DNA of 16,509 nt from Candidatus Latescibacterota bacterium (GTDB lineage: Bacteria; Latescibacterota; UBA2968; UBA8231): positions 1 through 16,509 of the forward strand of contig DPVW01000075.1 of the NCBI GenBank assembly GCA_003529325.1, written 5' to 3'. The position numbers were made by a program, and so were the translations under genes. The notes under the pieces are model-generated. The model was not told the origin of the DNA and ran no database searches. It worked only from the letters and a program-made list of their open reading frames with translations. Positions 1 through 7,622 of this stretch are shown piece by piece. Each line of letters opens with the position of its first letter. Position 1 is the stretch's first letter.

Positions 1-137
1 GGCAGACCGGTGCTCTGATCCACCGCTCTGGCGGTGTATGTCTGTTCGACACAAGCATCGACAACACCCGGCAGTAAGCGGACGAGCATCAACAGCGCGG
101 CAATCGGCAGAGGGGAAATCAGACGGGGCATCGACAT
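1..137 (-). CDS. Exported or lipoprotein-like protein, N-terminal fragment
   Basis: A partial gene starting at an ATG at 135-137 and running off the left edge after 45 full codons. The translation begins MSMPRLISPLPIAALLMLV, followed by RLLPGVVDACVEQ: an early Arg, a hydrophobic stretch of about 15 residues and a small-residue site before a Cys near residue 28. This is the shape of a Sec signal peptide, or less probably a lipoprotein signal, because the Asp before Ala-Cys is unusual for a lipobox. It lies 39 bases after the comM-type stop on the same strand and in the same frame, so the two may be cotranscribed. No strong ribosome binding site is visible, and the second ATG (129-131) is an alternative start. 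The function cannot be told from so short a piece. It could be a chance reading frame, but the signal-peptide pattern argues against that. Confidence 0.5.
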   Translation of the reverse strand, partial: MSMPRLISPLPIAALLMLVRLLPGVVDACVEQTYTARAVDQSTGL

Positions 138-176
138 GAGATGGGAATCTACATCGGGACCGATGGCATGTCCCCG

Positions 177-1724
177 TCATGTCAGCACGGGCCGGTCGAG
201 ACCGCGATACTGCACCGCCTCGGCGACATGACTGTCGTCGATGGTGTCGGCGTTGGCGAGATCGGCGATGGTCAGCGCCACCTTCAGGATGCGGTCATGG
301 GCGCGGGCGGACAGGCCGAGTCGATCGAGGGCGGTACGCAACAACTGGCCCGCTTTGGGCGGCAGGGGATGGCAGTATCGGCGCACGTGACGACCATCCA
401 TGTGCGCGTTGCACAGCAGATCCGGGTCGCCCTCGTGTGCGAAGCGCTGCAATTGACGCTGGCGAGCCCCACTGACCCGGATCCGAACGGCCGAGGAGGA
501 CTCACCCGGGGGCCCCAGCTGCAGCTCGTCGAAGCCAATGGCGGGTACGGATACGTGCAGGTCGATGCGGTCGAGGAGGGGACCGGACAGACGAGCCCGG
601 TAGCGTTCGATCACCTGTGGTGGACAGATACACTGTTGGCGACTGTGGCCGAGATACCCGCAGGGACAGGGATTCATCGAGGCGACGAGCATAAATCGCG
701 ACGGGAAACTCAACGTCGCCGCCGCCCGTGCGATGGTGACGCGTGACTCCTCCAACGGTTGGCGCAAGGCTTCGACGACGCGCCGATGAAATTCGGGCAG
801 TTCATCGAGGAACAACACGCCGTGATGGGCGAGTGACACCTCGCCGGGTCGTGGCACCCGACCACCGCCGATGAGACCGGCGTCTGATATTGTGTGATGG
901 GGGGCGCGAAAGGGCCGGCGCGTGATCAGCGCCTGACCTGGTCGCAACAGGCCCGCCACGGAATGAATGCGCGTCACCGCAAGTGCCTCCGCCACCGTCG
1001 GCGGCGACAAAATCGACGGCAGTCGACGGGCGAGCATGGTCTTTCCTGACCCGGGGGGACCGACAAGCACGGCATTGTGACCGCCTGCGGCAGCCACCTC
1101 CAGGGCGCGCTTGGCATGCTCCTGACCGCGCACGTCGGCGAAGTCATACCCGTCGCTGCCGGCCTCAGCCTGCAACGCCTGACCGGCGTCGACGACACAA
1201 GGGCGGATGCGCACGCCGCCCTCGAGGATCTCGACGGCCTCGGCAAGTGTCGCCACCGGATAGATGACGGGTCCACCCGCCATGGCAGCCTCACGCGCAT
1301 TCTGCCGGGGGACGATGATGGCGTAGACGTCGTGCTCGCCGAGGCCGGTGGCCATGGGCAACAGGCCGCGTACCGGTCGCAGACTGCCATCCAGCGACAA
1401 CTCACCGAGCAGGGCGAAGTCCTGCAGCGTCGGTGCACGGATCTGTTCGGCGGCGACGAGGACGCCAATGGCGATGGCCAGGTCGAAGGCGGAGCCCTCC
1501 TTGCGCAGATCCGCCGGGGCGAGATTGACGGTTACCCGGCGTCGTGGCCACTGGAAGCCGGCATTGCGGATGGCGGCCATGACGCGCTCGCGACTCTCGC
1601 GTACGGCGGAGTCGGGCAAGCCGACGAGGGTGAAGGAGGGCAGCTTACGGTCGGTGTCGACTTCGACGTGGACGAGTCGAGCCTCTACACCGACGGTGGT
1701 GGCGGAGATCACGGTGGCAGTCAT
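177..1724 (-). CDS. comM: YifB/ComM-family Mg-chelatase-like AAA+ ATPase
   Basis: 515 residues, the usual length for this family (about 500). The N-terminal part (residues 1-170) is the ribosomal-S5-fold ChlI-like domain with the typical LVGLPDSAVRESRERV stretch near 33-48. The AAA+ core follows, with Walker A GPPGSGKT at 222-229, Walker B VLFLDE at 303-308, the family signature NPCPCGY at 351-357 with a second Cys pair C365/C367, and an arginine-bearing RIDLHV at 386-391. The C-terminal helical Mg-chelatase domain fills the remainder. In naturally transformable bacteria ComM is a hexameric helicase that promotes branch migration of incoming DNA in the cytoplasm. The gene is also widespread in bacteria not known to be competent, so competence is not implied here. 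The start ATG gives the canonical N-terminus. The neighbours are not related in function. Identification at family level is secure; the role in this organism is inferred. Confidence 0.95.
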   Translation of the reverse strand: MTATVISATTVGVEARLVHVEVDTDRKLPSFTLVGLPDSAVRESRERVMAAIRNAGFQWPRRRVTVNLAPADLRKEGSAFDLAIAIGVLVAAEQIRAPTLQDFALLGELSLDGSLRPVRGLLPMATGLGEHDVYAIIVPRQNAREAAMAGGPVIYPVATLAEAVEILEGGVRIRPCVVDAGQALQAEAGSDGYDFADVRGQEHAKRALEVAAAGGHNAVLVGPPGSGKTMLARRLPSILSPPTVAEALAVTRIHSVAGLLRPGQALITRRPFRAPHHTISDAGLIGGGRVPRPGEVSLAHHGVLFLDELPEFHRRVVEALRQPLEESRVTIARAAATLSFPSRFMLVASMNPCPCGYLGHSRQQCICPPQVIERYRARLSGPLLDRIDLHVSVPAIGFDELQLGPPGESSSAVRIRVSGARQRQLQRFAHEGDPDLLCNAHMDGRHVRRYCHPLPPKAGQLLRTALDRLGLSARAHDRILKVALTIADLANADTIDDSHVAEAVQYRGLDRPVLT

Positions 1725-1793
1725 GCCCCACTACCTGCAACCGGCGTGCCGCCGTCGAGCTCAGAGTGGAGCTGGGACGACCTGGCGAAAACT

Positions 1794-1862
1794 GTGGTCT
1801 CAGCAGGGCAGCACTGTCACCTATAGCACACGCTGCCCGAACACGAATCAGGTGGTCTCAGC
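1794..1862. repeat. Pair of 11-base direct repeats in the intergenic region
   Basis: The sequence GTGGTCTCAGC occurs at 1794-1804 and again at 1852-1862, 58 bases apart start to start, flanking the 1806-1838 inverted repeat. The second copy overlaps the last codons and stop of the minus-strand gene at 1858. The rest of the 133-base space between the two genes (1725-1857) must also hold the promoter of the comM-type gene, but no convincing -35/-10 pair stands out. The repeats may be operator half sites or chance. Confidence 0.35.
1806..1838 (-). terminator. Possible stem-loop after the duplicated-domain gene
   Basis: A perfect 7-base inverted repeat, GGGCAGC (1806-1812) and GCTGCCC (1832-1838), encloses a 19-base loop. 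It starts 20 bases past the stop of the minus-strand gene at 1858-2757. On that strand a short T run (AGTTTTCG) follows about a dozen bases further on. It could be a weak intrinsic terminator that separates this gene from the comM-type gene, but the long loop and the absence of an immediate T tract leave it doubtful. Confidence 0.25.
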
Positions 1863-2757
1863 TGACGAACCAGCGAATGCCACAGCGATAGCTGCGATCG
1901 TCCATGACCAGCGAATATGGATCACAACGACGGTAGACGATGGCACCGTCGGAACGGATGACGAGCCAGCCTGAGTCCCAACCACCACTGCGATACATCA
2001 ATGGCACCGCGGGGGCGACACGGATCACGGGATGCGCCCCGGCGATGAACAGCTGCTGATCGGTGTAGTAATATCCGGAGCCGATCTCGACAAAGAGTTC
2101 GTGATCGGGTGTATCGCCGTCGGCCAGGTCGGCGCAGAGTCCAGAGAGGGCGACCTTTACTGCACAACCGTCAGCGAAAGCATCGGCGAGCTGCTCGATG
2201 GAGCCGGAGTGGATGTTGCCGCTGGCATCGTGGGCGCAGACTTGCTCCCAACGGTCGTTGACGCAATAACGAAAGAGATCGAAGTCGTAGACAAAGTTGC
2301 TGCTCGGGGCGTTGGTAGCGTCGTCCCAACTGTCATGGCAGTGATATTTCGCCATGCCGCCGATGTCGGTATTTGCCGCCGGCCCCGGAACGCCGACCGC
2401 CGGGGCACCGTCCAGATGCAGCCGCGCAATCGCCTGGGTTCCGTCCTCGTTGTAGAGGAAGTACGACATGGAGGGGCGTGGGCCGAAACCGGAGGGTAGT
2501 TCCACAGGTTGGCGCAGACTCATGATGCCAGCACTCCAACAGTCGTCGATCAGATAGGTGACGGCGAACTGAGCGACCTCCCGCACCAACTCGCGGCTGG
2601 GTGAGTCGAGGTCGATGTGTTCGTTGTGGCGGAACTCGGTGAGGATCCGCAAGTCGGCACCGCAGCGGATGGCAGCGGCAAGTTGTTGCGGGCTGCCGGC
2701 GGTGACGTGGCGCTCACCATCCAACTCAAGGGCGCAGGACCAGTCGGGGCGGCTCAT
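1858..2757 (-). CDS. Unrecognised protein with two tandem copies of one domain
   Basis: 299 residues from the ATG at 2755-2757. An in-frame ATG at 2895 would add 46 residues, but that extension is Arg/Pro/Cys-rich, looks non-coding and would run into the upstream region of the divergent gene at 2925. I do not recognise the family. The two halves resemble each other. SPQQLAAAIRCGADLRI (22-38) matches SIEQLADAFADGCAVKV (186-202), each preceded by a Trp-containing strand. SAGIMSLRQPVELPSGFG (75-92) followed by SYFLYNEDGTQAIAR (98-112) matches IAGAHPVIRVAPAV (238-251) followed by SGWLVIRSDGAIVYR (262-276). A linker with a His/Cys cluster (GMAKYHCHDSWDD, 134-146) joins them. The protein is acidic, with no signal peptide or membrane segment, so probably cytoplasmic. 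The pattern suggests two beta-rich modules, perhaps ligand binding; no reaction can be assigned. Confidence 0.8.
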   Translation of the reverse strand: MSRPDWSCALELDGERHVTAGSPQQLAAAIRCGADLRILTEFRHNEHIDLDSPSRELVREVAQFAVTYLIDDCWSAGIMSLRQPVELPSGFGPRPSMSYFLYNEDGTQAIARLHLDGAPAVGVPGPAANTDIGGMAKYHCHDSWDDATNAPSSNFVYDFDLFRYCVNDRWEQVCAHDASGNIHSGSIEQLADAFADGCAVKVALSGLCADLADGDTPDHELFVEIGSGYYYTDQQLFIAGAHPVIRVAPAVPLMYRSGGWDSGWLVIRSDGAIVYRRCDPYSLVMDDRSYRCGIRWFVS

Positions 2758-2892
2758 CGGATCCGGCCTCGGCCCCGGGTGGCATCGCTCATCAATTCTC
2801 CGGACGTATGGGTCGTTGGGGGCGTCGAAGGTAGCGACGGACTCGCCGCGCGGACAGTGGCGCCCGCTGCGGCAGCCACCCATCTTCCCATC

Positions 2893-2918
2893 CATAATTC
2901 AACACCCCACTCAAGGAG
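2893..2918 (+). promoter_or_regulatory. Possible -10 box and ribosome binding site of the phosphatase-sulfatase operon
   Basis: CATAAT at 2893-2898 matches five of six bases of the -10 consensus, and AAGGAG at 2913-2918 is a strong ribosome binding site 6 bases before the GTG start at 2925. No good -35 hexamer is found 17 bases upstream, so the -10 assignment is tentative. The ribosome binding site decides the start of the downstream gene. The rest of the 167-base divergent region (2758-2924) shows nothing else recognisable. Confidence 0.4.
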
Positions 2919-2924
2919 TAAAGT

Positions 2925-3719
2925 GTGAGTCCACGTCCTGCAGCCAGCCCCGAGCTGAATCTCGCCATCGATACCGCCCGCAACGCGGGAGCCCTCATCG
3001 CCGAACGTTTTGCCAAGGGTGGCGTGGCGGAGCGCAAGTCGGGTGGCAAGGGCGAGGTGACGGCGACGGACCGGGACGCGGAGACGATCATACTCGATGC
3101 GCTACGGGCGGGGTCGTCGTACGACATCCTCAGCGAAGAGGCAGGGGGTAGTCGCGACAGCGGCGCCGGACTGTGGGTCGTCGACCCACTTGATGGCACG
3201 ACCAATTTTTCACGTGGCATCCCGCTGTTTGCCGTGTCCATCGCCCTCATGCAGGGGCGGAGGGTCGAGTTGGGCGTCATCTACCACCCGCTGACGGGCG
3301 ATTGTTACAGCGCCGAACGGGGTGCCGGTACCTGGCGCAACGACGAACGGTTGTCGGTGTCACAGGTTGCCGATTCGGAACTGGCGGTGTTGTATCTCAC
3401 CCATGGTTATCCACCCCCCGATCGGGCCCGTTATGCCGAGGCCCTGTCCCGTTTTGCGCCACGTAGTTATCCGCGCAGTTTTGGTTCCACCGCAGCTGAA
3501 CTCAGCTTCGTTGCTGCTGGTATGGGTGACGGTTGGATCTGCTCCGGAGACGAACTGTGGGACTTCACGGCGGGCATGGTGCTGGTCGAAGAGGCAGGTG
3601 GGCGGGTGAGCGACTGGCGGGGTGACGGTTGGGATGGCGAAAGTCTGTACACGGTGATCACCAACGGCGCCATGCACGAATACGTGATCGACATGATCAG
3701 CGACATGCAACAGGATTGA
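2925..3719 (+). CDS. Inositol monophosphatase family phosphatase
   Basis: 264 residues starting with GTG, fixed by AAGGAG 6 bases upstream. The family's metal-binding motifs are all present: E71 and E72 in LSEEAGG, the DPLDGTTNF motif at 87-95 (D87, D90, G91, T92) and WDFTAGMVLVEEAGG at 212-226 with D213. These place it in the Li-sensitive, Mg-dependent phosphatase superfamily, which hydrolyses inositol phosphates, histidinol phosphate, fructose 1,6-bisphosphate or 3'-phosphoadenosine 5'-phosphate (PAP). The sequence alone does not tell which. It is cytoplasmic, with no signal peptide. The stop lies 8 bases before the start of a sulfatase gene, so the two are almost certainly one operon. That neighbour makes a sulfur-linked role such as PAP hydrolysis (CysQ-like) possible, but sugar-phosphate substrates are equally open. 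Confidence 0.93.
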   Translation: MSPRPAASPELNLAIDTARNAGALIAERFAKGGVAERKSGGKGEVTATDRDAETIILDALRAGSSYDILSEEAGGSRDSGAGLWVVDPLDGTTNFSRGIPLFAVSIALMQGRRVELGVIYHPLTGDCYSAERGAGTWRNDERLSVSQVADSELAVLYLTHGYPPPDRARYAEALSRFAPRSYPRSFGSTAAELSFVAAGMGDGWICSGDELWDFTAGMVLVEEAGGRVSDWRGDGWDGESLYTVITNGAMHEYVIDMISDMQQD

Positions 3720-3727
3720 GGAGAAGT

Positions 3728-5425
3728 ATGGAGCGACCCAACGTCGTCTTCATTATCTGCGACGATCTGGCCTGGGGGGACCTGGCCTGCCACGGCAATC
3801 CGGTGCCGACACAGACGCCCCATCTCGACGCCATGCACGCTGCCAGCACGCGGTTGACCCGTTACTGCTCCGGACCGCTGTGCACGCCCGCACGGGCGGG
3901 CATCTTAACAGGACGCTGGCATCTGCGCACGCGTGCATTTGACACGTATTGCGGTCGTGCCACACTCGACCCTGGCGAACCGACGATCGCACAGACTCTG
4001 GGATCAGCTGGTTACGCCAGCGGATGTTTTGGTAAGTGGCATCTCGGTGACAACTTTCCATCCCGTCCGATGGACTTGGGATTTGATGAAAGTGTCGTGC
4101 ACCTGGCCGGCGGCATCGGTCAACCAGGCGATCGCTACGAGAATCACGAGCGGGAAACCGAGTCCTACTTCGACCCCGTCGTCGTGCGCCACGGTGTGCC
4201 TGAACCGAGCTCAGGTTACTGCAGCGATGTGTTCACCGATGAGTGTCTCGACTTCATCGACAAACATCAGCAGACGCCGTTCTTCGCTTACCTCGCCTTC
4301 AATGCACCGCACTCCCCCTTTCAGATCGCCGACGAATGGGCGGATCCCTATCGTCAGGCAGGGGTCAACGAAACCCACGCGAAGATCTACGGCATGGTGA
4401 GCAATATCGATCACAATGTGGGGCGCGTGCTGGCGAGACTGGATGAGCTCGAGTTGAAGGAACGAACCCTCGTGGTCTTCACCTCCGATCACGGTCCCTG
4501 TGGGTCGGCCCAGAATCGGGACGGGTCGCCCGGAGAACGCCAGCGGTGGAATGCCGGTCTGCGCGATATCAAGGGAAGTATGTATCAGGGCGGTGTGCAG
4601 GTGCCAAGCTTCTGGCGTTGGCCGGGGCATGTGCCCGCCGGTCGGGATGTGGACGATCTGGCGGCAACGGTGGATGTGCTACCGACACTGGCACAACTCT
4701 GTGGTGCGGCCTTGCCTGAGGTTGGGGTGGACGGGATCAGTCTGGCGCCATTGCTGACGGGGTCTGGCGACGAGTCGTCGCAGCGCACCGTGTTCATGCA
4801 GTGGCACCGTGGCGACGCACCGGTGCGTTATCGCAACTATGCCGCCATCACACAACGATGGAAGGTGACACGCCCCCACGAAAAGGCCACCGACGAGTTA
4901 TATGACCTGCAACGTGATCCGCATGAAACCGCCGATATCGCCGTCGCCCATCCCGACGTGGTCGAGCAACTGCGCACCGAATACGACAACTGGTTCGACG
5001 ATGTGGGCGCCACTCGCGGTGGGCGTACCTTCGATCCACCTACCGTGCATCTGGGTACCCCCCACGAGAATCCCGTGCTGCTGACACAGAATGACTGGCG
5101 CACCCTCGATGGACACGAGGGCTGGCGTAGTGACGGTTTACGTGGATACTGGCGAGTGCAGGTGGAACAGGGTACAGGACCGTACACGGTGCGAGTCCGT
5201 ATGCGCCATGGGATCGGGACAGGTATGGTGCACCTGGCTCTGGACGAAACCGAATGGCAGGCGCCACTGCCGGCGGGAGAACATGTGGTTGAGTTGTGTG
5301 GTCTCGACCTGCCCCCGGGCACGTCTCGTCTCGAGGCCTGGTTACATACCGATACGCCGACACCGGGTGCCCGACACGGGCGCTTCATTCCCGCTCTTTA
5401 TGTGGAGGCGGAGTATACCGGGTAG
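3728..5425 (+). CDS. Cys-type sulfatase with C-terminal beta domain
   Basis: 565 residues from the ATG at 3728; GAGGAG at 3718-3723 overlaps the stop of the preceding phosphatase gene and serves as its ribosome binding site. The alkaline-phosphatase-like sulfatase core (about 1-425) carries metal ligands D12-D13 in CDDLAWGD, the formylglycine motif CTPAR with C52, GKWHLG (K103, H105), APHSPF (H195), SDHG (D254, H255) and K282 in IKGSMYQGG. C52 must be oxidised to formylglycine by a maturase not encoded in this window. Residues 430-565 form an extra beta-rich segment rich in Trp, Tyr and Val, as in many arylsulfatases. There is no signal peptide: the N-terminus MERPNVVFII is the first core strand. 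The enzyme is therefore predicted cytoplasmic and would act on a small imported sulfate ester. The substrate is unknown. Confidence 0.95.
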   Translation: MERPNVVFIICDDLAWGDLACHGNPVPTQTPHLDAMHAASTRLTRYCSGPLCTPARAGILTGRWHLRTRAFDTYCGRATLDPGEPTIAQTLGSAGYASGCFGKWHLGDNFPSRPMDLGFDESVVHLAGGIGQPGDRYENHERETESYFDPVVVRHGVPEPSSGYCSDVFTDECLDFIDKHQQTPFFAYLAFNAPHSPFQIADEWADPYRQAGVNETHAKIYGMVSNIDHNVGRVLARLDELELKERTLVVFTSDHGPCGSAQNRDGSPGERQRWNAGLRDIKGSMYQGGVQVPSFWRWPGHVPAGRDVDDLAATVDVLPTLAQLCGAALPEVGVDGISLAPLLTGSGDESSQRTVFMQWHRGDAPVRYRNYAAITQRWKVTRPHEKATDELYDLQRDPHETADIAVAHPDVVEQLRTEYDNWFDDVGATRGGRTFDPPTVHLGTPHENPVLLTQNDWRTLDGHEGWRSDGLRGYWRVQVEQGTGPYTVRVRMRHGIGTGMVHLALDETEWQAPLPAGEHVVELCGLDLPPGTSRLEAWLHTDTPTPGARHGRFIPALYVEAEYTG

Positions 5426-5446
5426 CTGACCCAGCCCTGTTGGATT

Positions 5447-6850
5447 TTAGTCAGCCCATTCCATCTGTGACCAGAAATCGGCGCCGTGGCCGGCAAGCGT
5501 GTCGTCCCAATCATTCCGCCAACTCGTCAGTTCATCGCGTAACAGCAGCACCCTCTCAGCATGAATTGGGTCGCCGGCCAGGTTGCGCTGTTCCCAGGGG
5601 TCACGGGACAATTCGAAAAGCTGCGTGTGACACTGTCCGGCAGCGGCGGTTTCAATCAGCTTGTTGCCCGCACCATCGCGCACGCCACGCATGAAGTGGC
5701 GATAGGCGAACAGGAAGGTGTCACGCACGGATGCCTCGACGTCGTCGAGGCAGGGCTGCAGGCTCTCCCCTTCAACGGAATCGGGGATGCCGACATCGAC
5801 GAGATCACACAACGTCGGGAAGATGTCGATCAGTCCTGCCAGTGCGTCCCGGCGCTGTCCCGCAGGTACCCCCGGTCCGGCGAACAGGAGAGGCACGCGC
5901 ACGGAGTGTTCGTAGAGATTCTGTTTGCCGAGAAGACCGTGCTGACCCACGGCGAGACCATTGTCACCGGCAAAGACAACGATCGTGTCCTCGAGTTGTC
6001 CCTGGTCCTCAACGACCTGCAGCACCCGGCCGATGTGATCGTCGAGATGGGTGATCATGGCGTAGTAGGCGGCGATATGTTCGCGCACCTCGCCCTCCTC
6101 ACGTGGGATCGTCGCCAGCACCTCATCGCGCACGCTGAGTTCGCCGTTGTCGAAGTAGTGCTGCTTTAGAAAGTTTGGCGGCAACTGAATGCGCTCCGCA
6201 GGATACTTGTCGAGGTATTGTTGCGGCATGGTGCGTGGGTCATGGGGCGCCATGAAAGAGACATAGGCAAAGAAAGGATTGTCGCGGCGCTCCGGATGGG
6301 TCAGGAAGTCGACGGCGGCATCGCAGAACAATTCCGTCGAGTGCACTCCCGCCTCGATGTGGTCCGCCGTCCACTGGCCCACACTCTGGGTGTGGAAGTC
6401 GGTGGTGTGGTTGATGCGGCTCTCATACTGCCCGGTTGGATCGAAGTCGCAGGCGGGCACATTCCAATGATCGCCCATGCCGCCAAAGAAGATCTCCCCA
6501 CCGTGAGTGAAAGAGCGGGCGTAAGCAGCCGGGCCGTTGTGCCACTTCCCCGTTCCGAAGGTGTCGTAGCCAGCGCCCCGCAATGTTTCGCCCAACATGG
6601 TGTGATCGACAGGCACGTCGCGGCCCATGTCGTGGATGTGGTACAGGGATCGTGATGTGTGCAGCATGGCCCGGCTCGGCATGCAAACGGCGCCGCAGCT
6701 GCCACCCATGATATAGGCATCGGTGAAGGCTGTGCCGCGTTCGACGAGGTGGTCCAGATTCGGCGTGCGGATCGCGGAGTTGCCGAGGGCGGCGATCGTG
6801 TCGAAACGCTGGTCGTCGGTGAAGAAAAAGAGGATGTTGGGTTTGCTCAT
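5447..6850 (-). CDS. Cys-type sulfatase, second subfamily
   Basis: 467 residues, a compact sulfatase without the C-terminal extension of the one at 3728. The core motifs are TDDQ (D12, D13), the formylglycine motif CMPSR with C56 preceded by a second Cys (C52), GKWHNG (K102, H104), APHDPR (H203), GDNG (D296, N297) and K309 in LLGKQNLYEHS. The DNG in place of DHG near the metal, and the overall layout, resemble the choline-sulfatase and iduronate-sulfatase-like branch. There is no signal peptide, so it is predicted cytoplasmic. It is last in a minus-strand set, 49 bases after the UxuA paralogue, and only 21 bases separate its stop from that of the convergent sulfatase gene. No clear ribosome binding site precedes the ATG. 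Substrate unknown; the operon suggests a sulfated sugar or sugar acid. Confidence 0.94.
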   Translation of the reverse strand: MSKPNILFFFTDDQRFDTIAALGNSAIRTPNLDHLVERGTAFTDAYIMGGSCGAVCMPSRAMLHTSRSLYHIHDMGRDVPVDHTMLGETLRGAGYDTFGTGKWHNGPAAYARSFTHGGEIFFGGMGDHWNVPACDFDPTGQYESRINHTTDFHTQSVGQWTADHIEAGVHSTELFCDAAVDFLTHPERRDNPFFAYVSFMAPHDPRTMPQQYLDKYPAERIQLPPNFLKQHYFDNGELSVRDEVLATIPREEGEVREHIAAYYAMITHLDDHIGRVLQVVEDQGQLEDTIVVFAGDNGLAVGQHGLLGKQNLYEHSVRVPLLFAGPGVPAGQRRDALAGLIDIFPTLCDLVDVGIPDSVEGESLQPCLDDVEASVRDTFLFAYRHFMRGVRDGAGNKLIETAAAGQCHTQLFELSRDPWEQRNLAGDPIHAERVLLLRDELTSWRNDWDDTLAGHGADFWSQMEWAD

Positions 6851-6899
6851 GGACAGGAAGCTACACTCTATTCAGGCTGCAGACGAGGACTCGACTGAC

Positions 6900-7622
6900 T
6901 CAGCTGCGTTGAGGCAGGCTCTGCAGAACGGCACGCAGGTAACCGAGATCATTGGCAGCGCCCTTGGGATTCCAATCGTCGTCCTCTCCCAACAGGGGTG
7001 CGGCACCGGCGCGTATGAGTCCATCGTATCCCGCCGCAGCGAGGGCGGCAATGCAGGCGGGCACATCGAGTGGTCCGATCCCCAGGGGCTGACCGTTGCC
7101 GTCAAAACGCACGCCGGAGATGCCGCCGGCACGGATACGGTCTGCCCCTTGAGCTGGCAGATCTGCACCGGCCAGCAGTGGCGCCGACCCCATGGCGAGC
7201 TCCACGTGCACGTCACCCGCTGGCAACCAGGCGAGTTCCTCCGCCAGCAGACGAGATGAATCCAGGCAGACGTTGACACCGGTTTCAGCGGCAGTCGCCA
7301 TGACCGCTTCCAGATCTTCAGCGAGGTCTGTCGATTGGCGCGTGGGGGAAGCACAGAACAACCTATCGACACCGGCGCTCCCGGCAGCAACCAACGCCCC
7401 GGTGAGGCCATCAGACCAGGGCTGAAAGGTGTCGGGCATGCCGGTCAATTCGACGCCCGCCAGCTGTAGACCGGCGATCTGCACGCGGTGGGCGACGGGG
7501 GACAGGGCAGTGTCCTGTGGGTCGCCGAGATCGAAGCGCACCACGACGGCGTCGGCGCCCAATTGTTGAGCGAAGATGAGTTCCTCGTCATATCCGTAGC
7601 GCACGGTGAGGGCCAGTTTCAT
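6900..7622 (-). CDS. UxuA-like TIM-barrel paralogue lacking the metal site
   Basis: 240 residues; the ATG at 7620-7622 overlaps the TGA of the upstream UxuA-type gene (ATGA), with AAAGGA at 7630-7635 as a good ribosome binding site. The C-terminal half aligns by eye with that neighbour. ELAMGSA (141-147) sits opposite GFCMGTI, PLDVPACIAAL opposite DIDMVAAVSAW, GLIRAGAAP (201-209) opposite GVIRIDHCP, and LGYLRAVLQSL (226-236) opposite VGYLRGLVQSL. The four neighbour residues that fit the UxuA metal ligands (H187, C226, H255, D297) are replaced here by D121, A143, G166 and G206. The protein is about 90 residues shorter. It is therefore probably a non-catalytic or differently catalytic sugar-isomerase-fold protein, perhaps a partner subunit of its neighbour. 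The reading frame is intact, with an efficient start, so it does not look like a pseudogene. The fold is well supported; the role is unknown. Confidence 0.8.
   Translation of the reverse strand: MKLALTVRYGYDEELIFAQQLGADAVVVRFDLGDPQDTALSPVAHRVQIAGLQLAGVELTGMPDTFQPWSDGLTGALVAAGSAGVDRLFCASPTRQSTDLAEDLEAVMATAAETGVNVCLDSSRLLAEELAWLPAGDVHVELAMGSAPLLAGADLPAQGADRIRAGGISGVRFDGNGQPLGIGPLDVPACIAALAAAGYDGLIRAGAAPLLGEDDDWNPKGAANDLGYLRAVLQSLPQRS

Noticed and set aside
141..1826. Long plus-strand open frames (201 and 249 codons) opposite the comM-type gene
   Set aside because: They are antisense to a gene with complete family motifs, and their translations lack any recognisable domain. Such frames are expected in GC-rich coding DNA.
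2758..2895. 46-residue N-terminal extension of the duplicated-domain gene
   Set aside because: The extension is Arg/Pro/Cys-rich without any domain and overlaps the likely -10 box of the divergent operon; the ATG at 2757 opens directly on the first repeat.
5425..5455. GCTGAC/GTCAGC inverted repeat between the convergent sulfatases as a bidirectional terminator
   Set aside because: The arms are only 6 bases with a 19-base loop and no T tract on either exit; too weak to call.
5561..6169. 202-codon plus-strand frame inside the second sulfatase
   Set aside because: It is antisense to conserved sulfatase motifs, with no supporting features.
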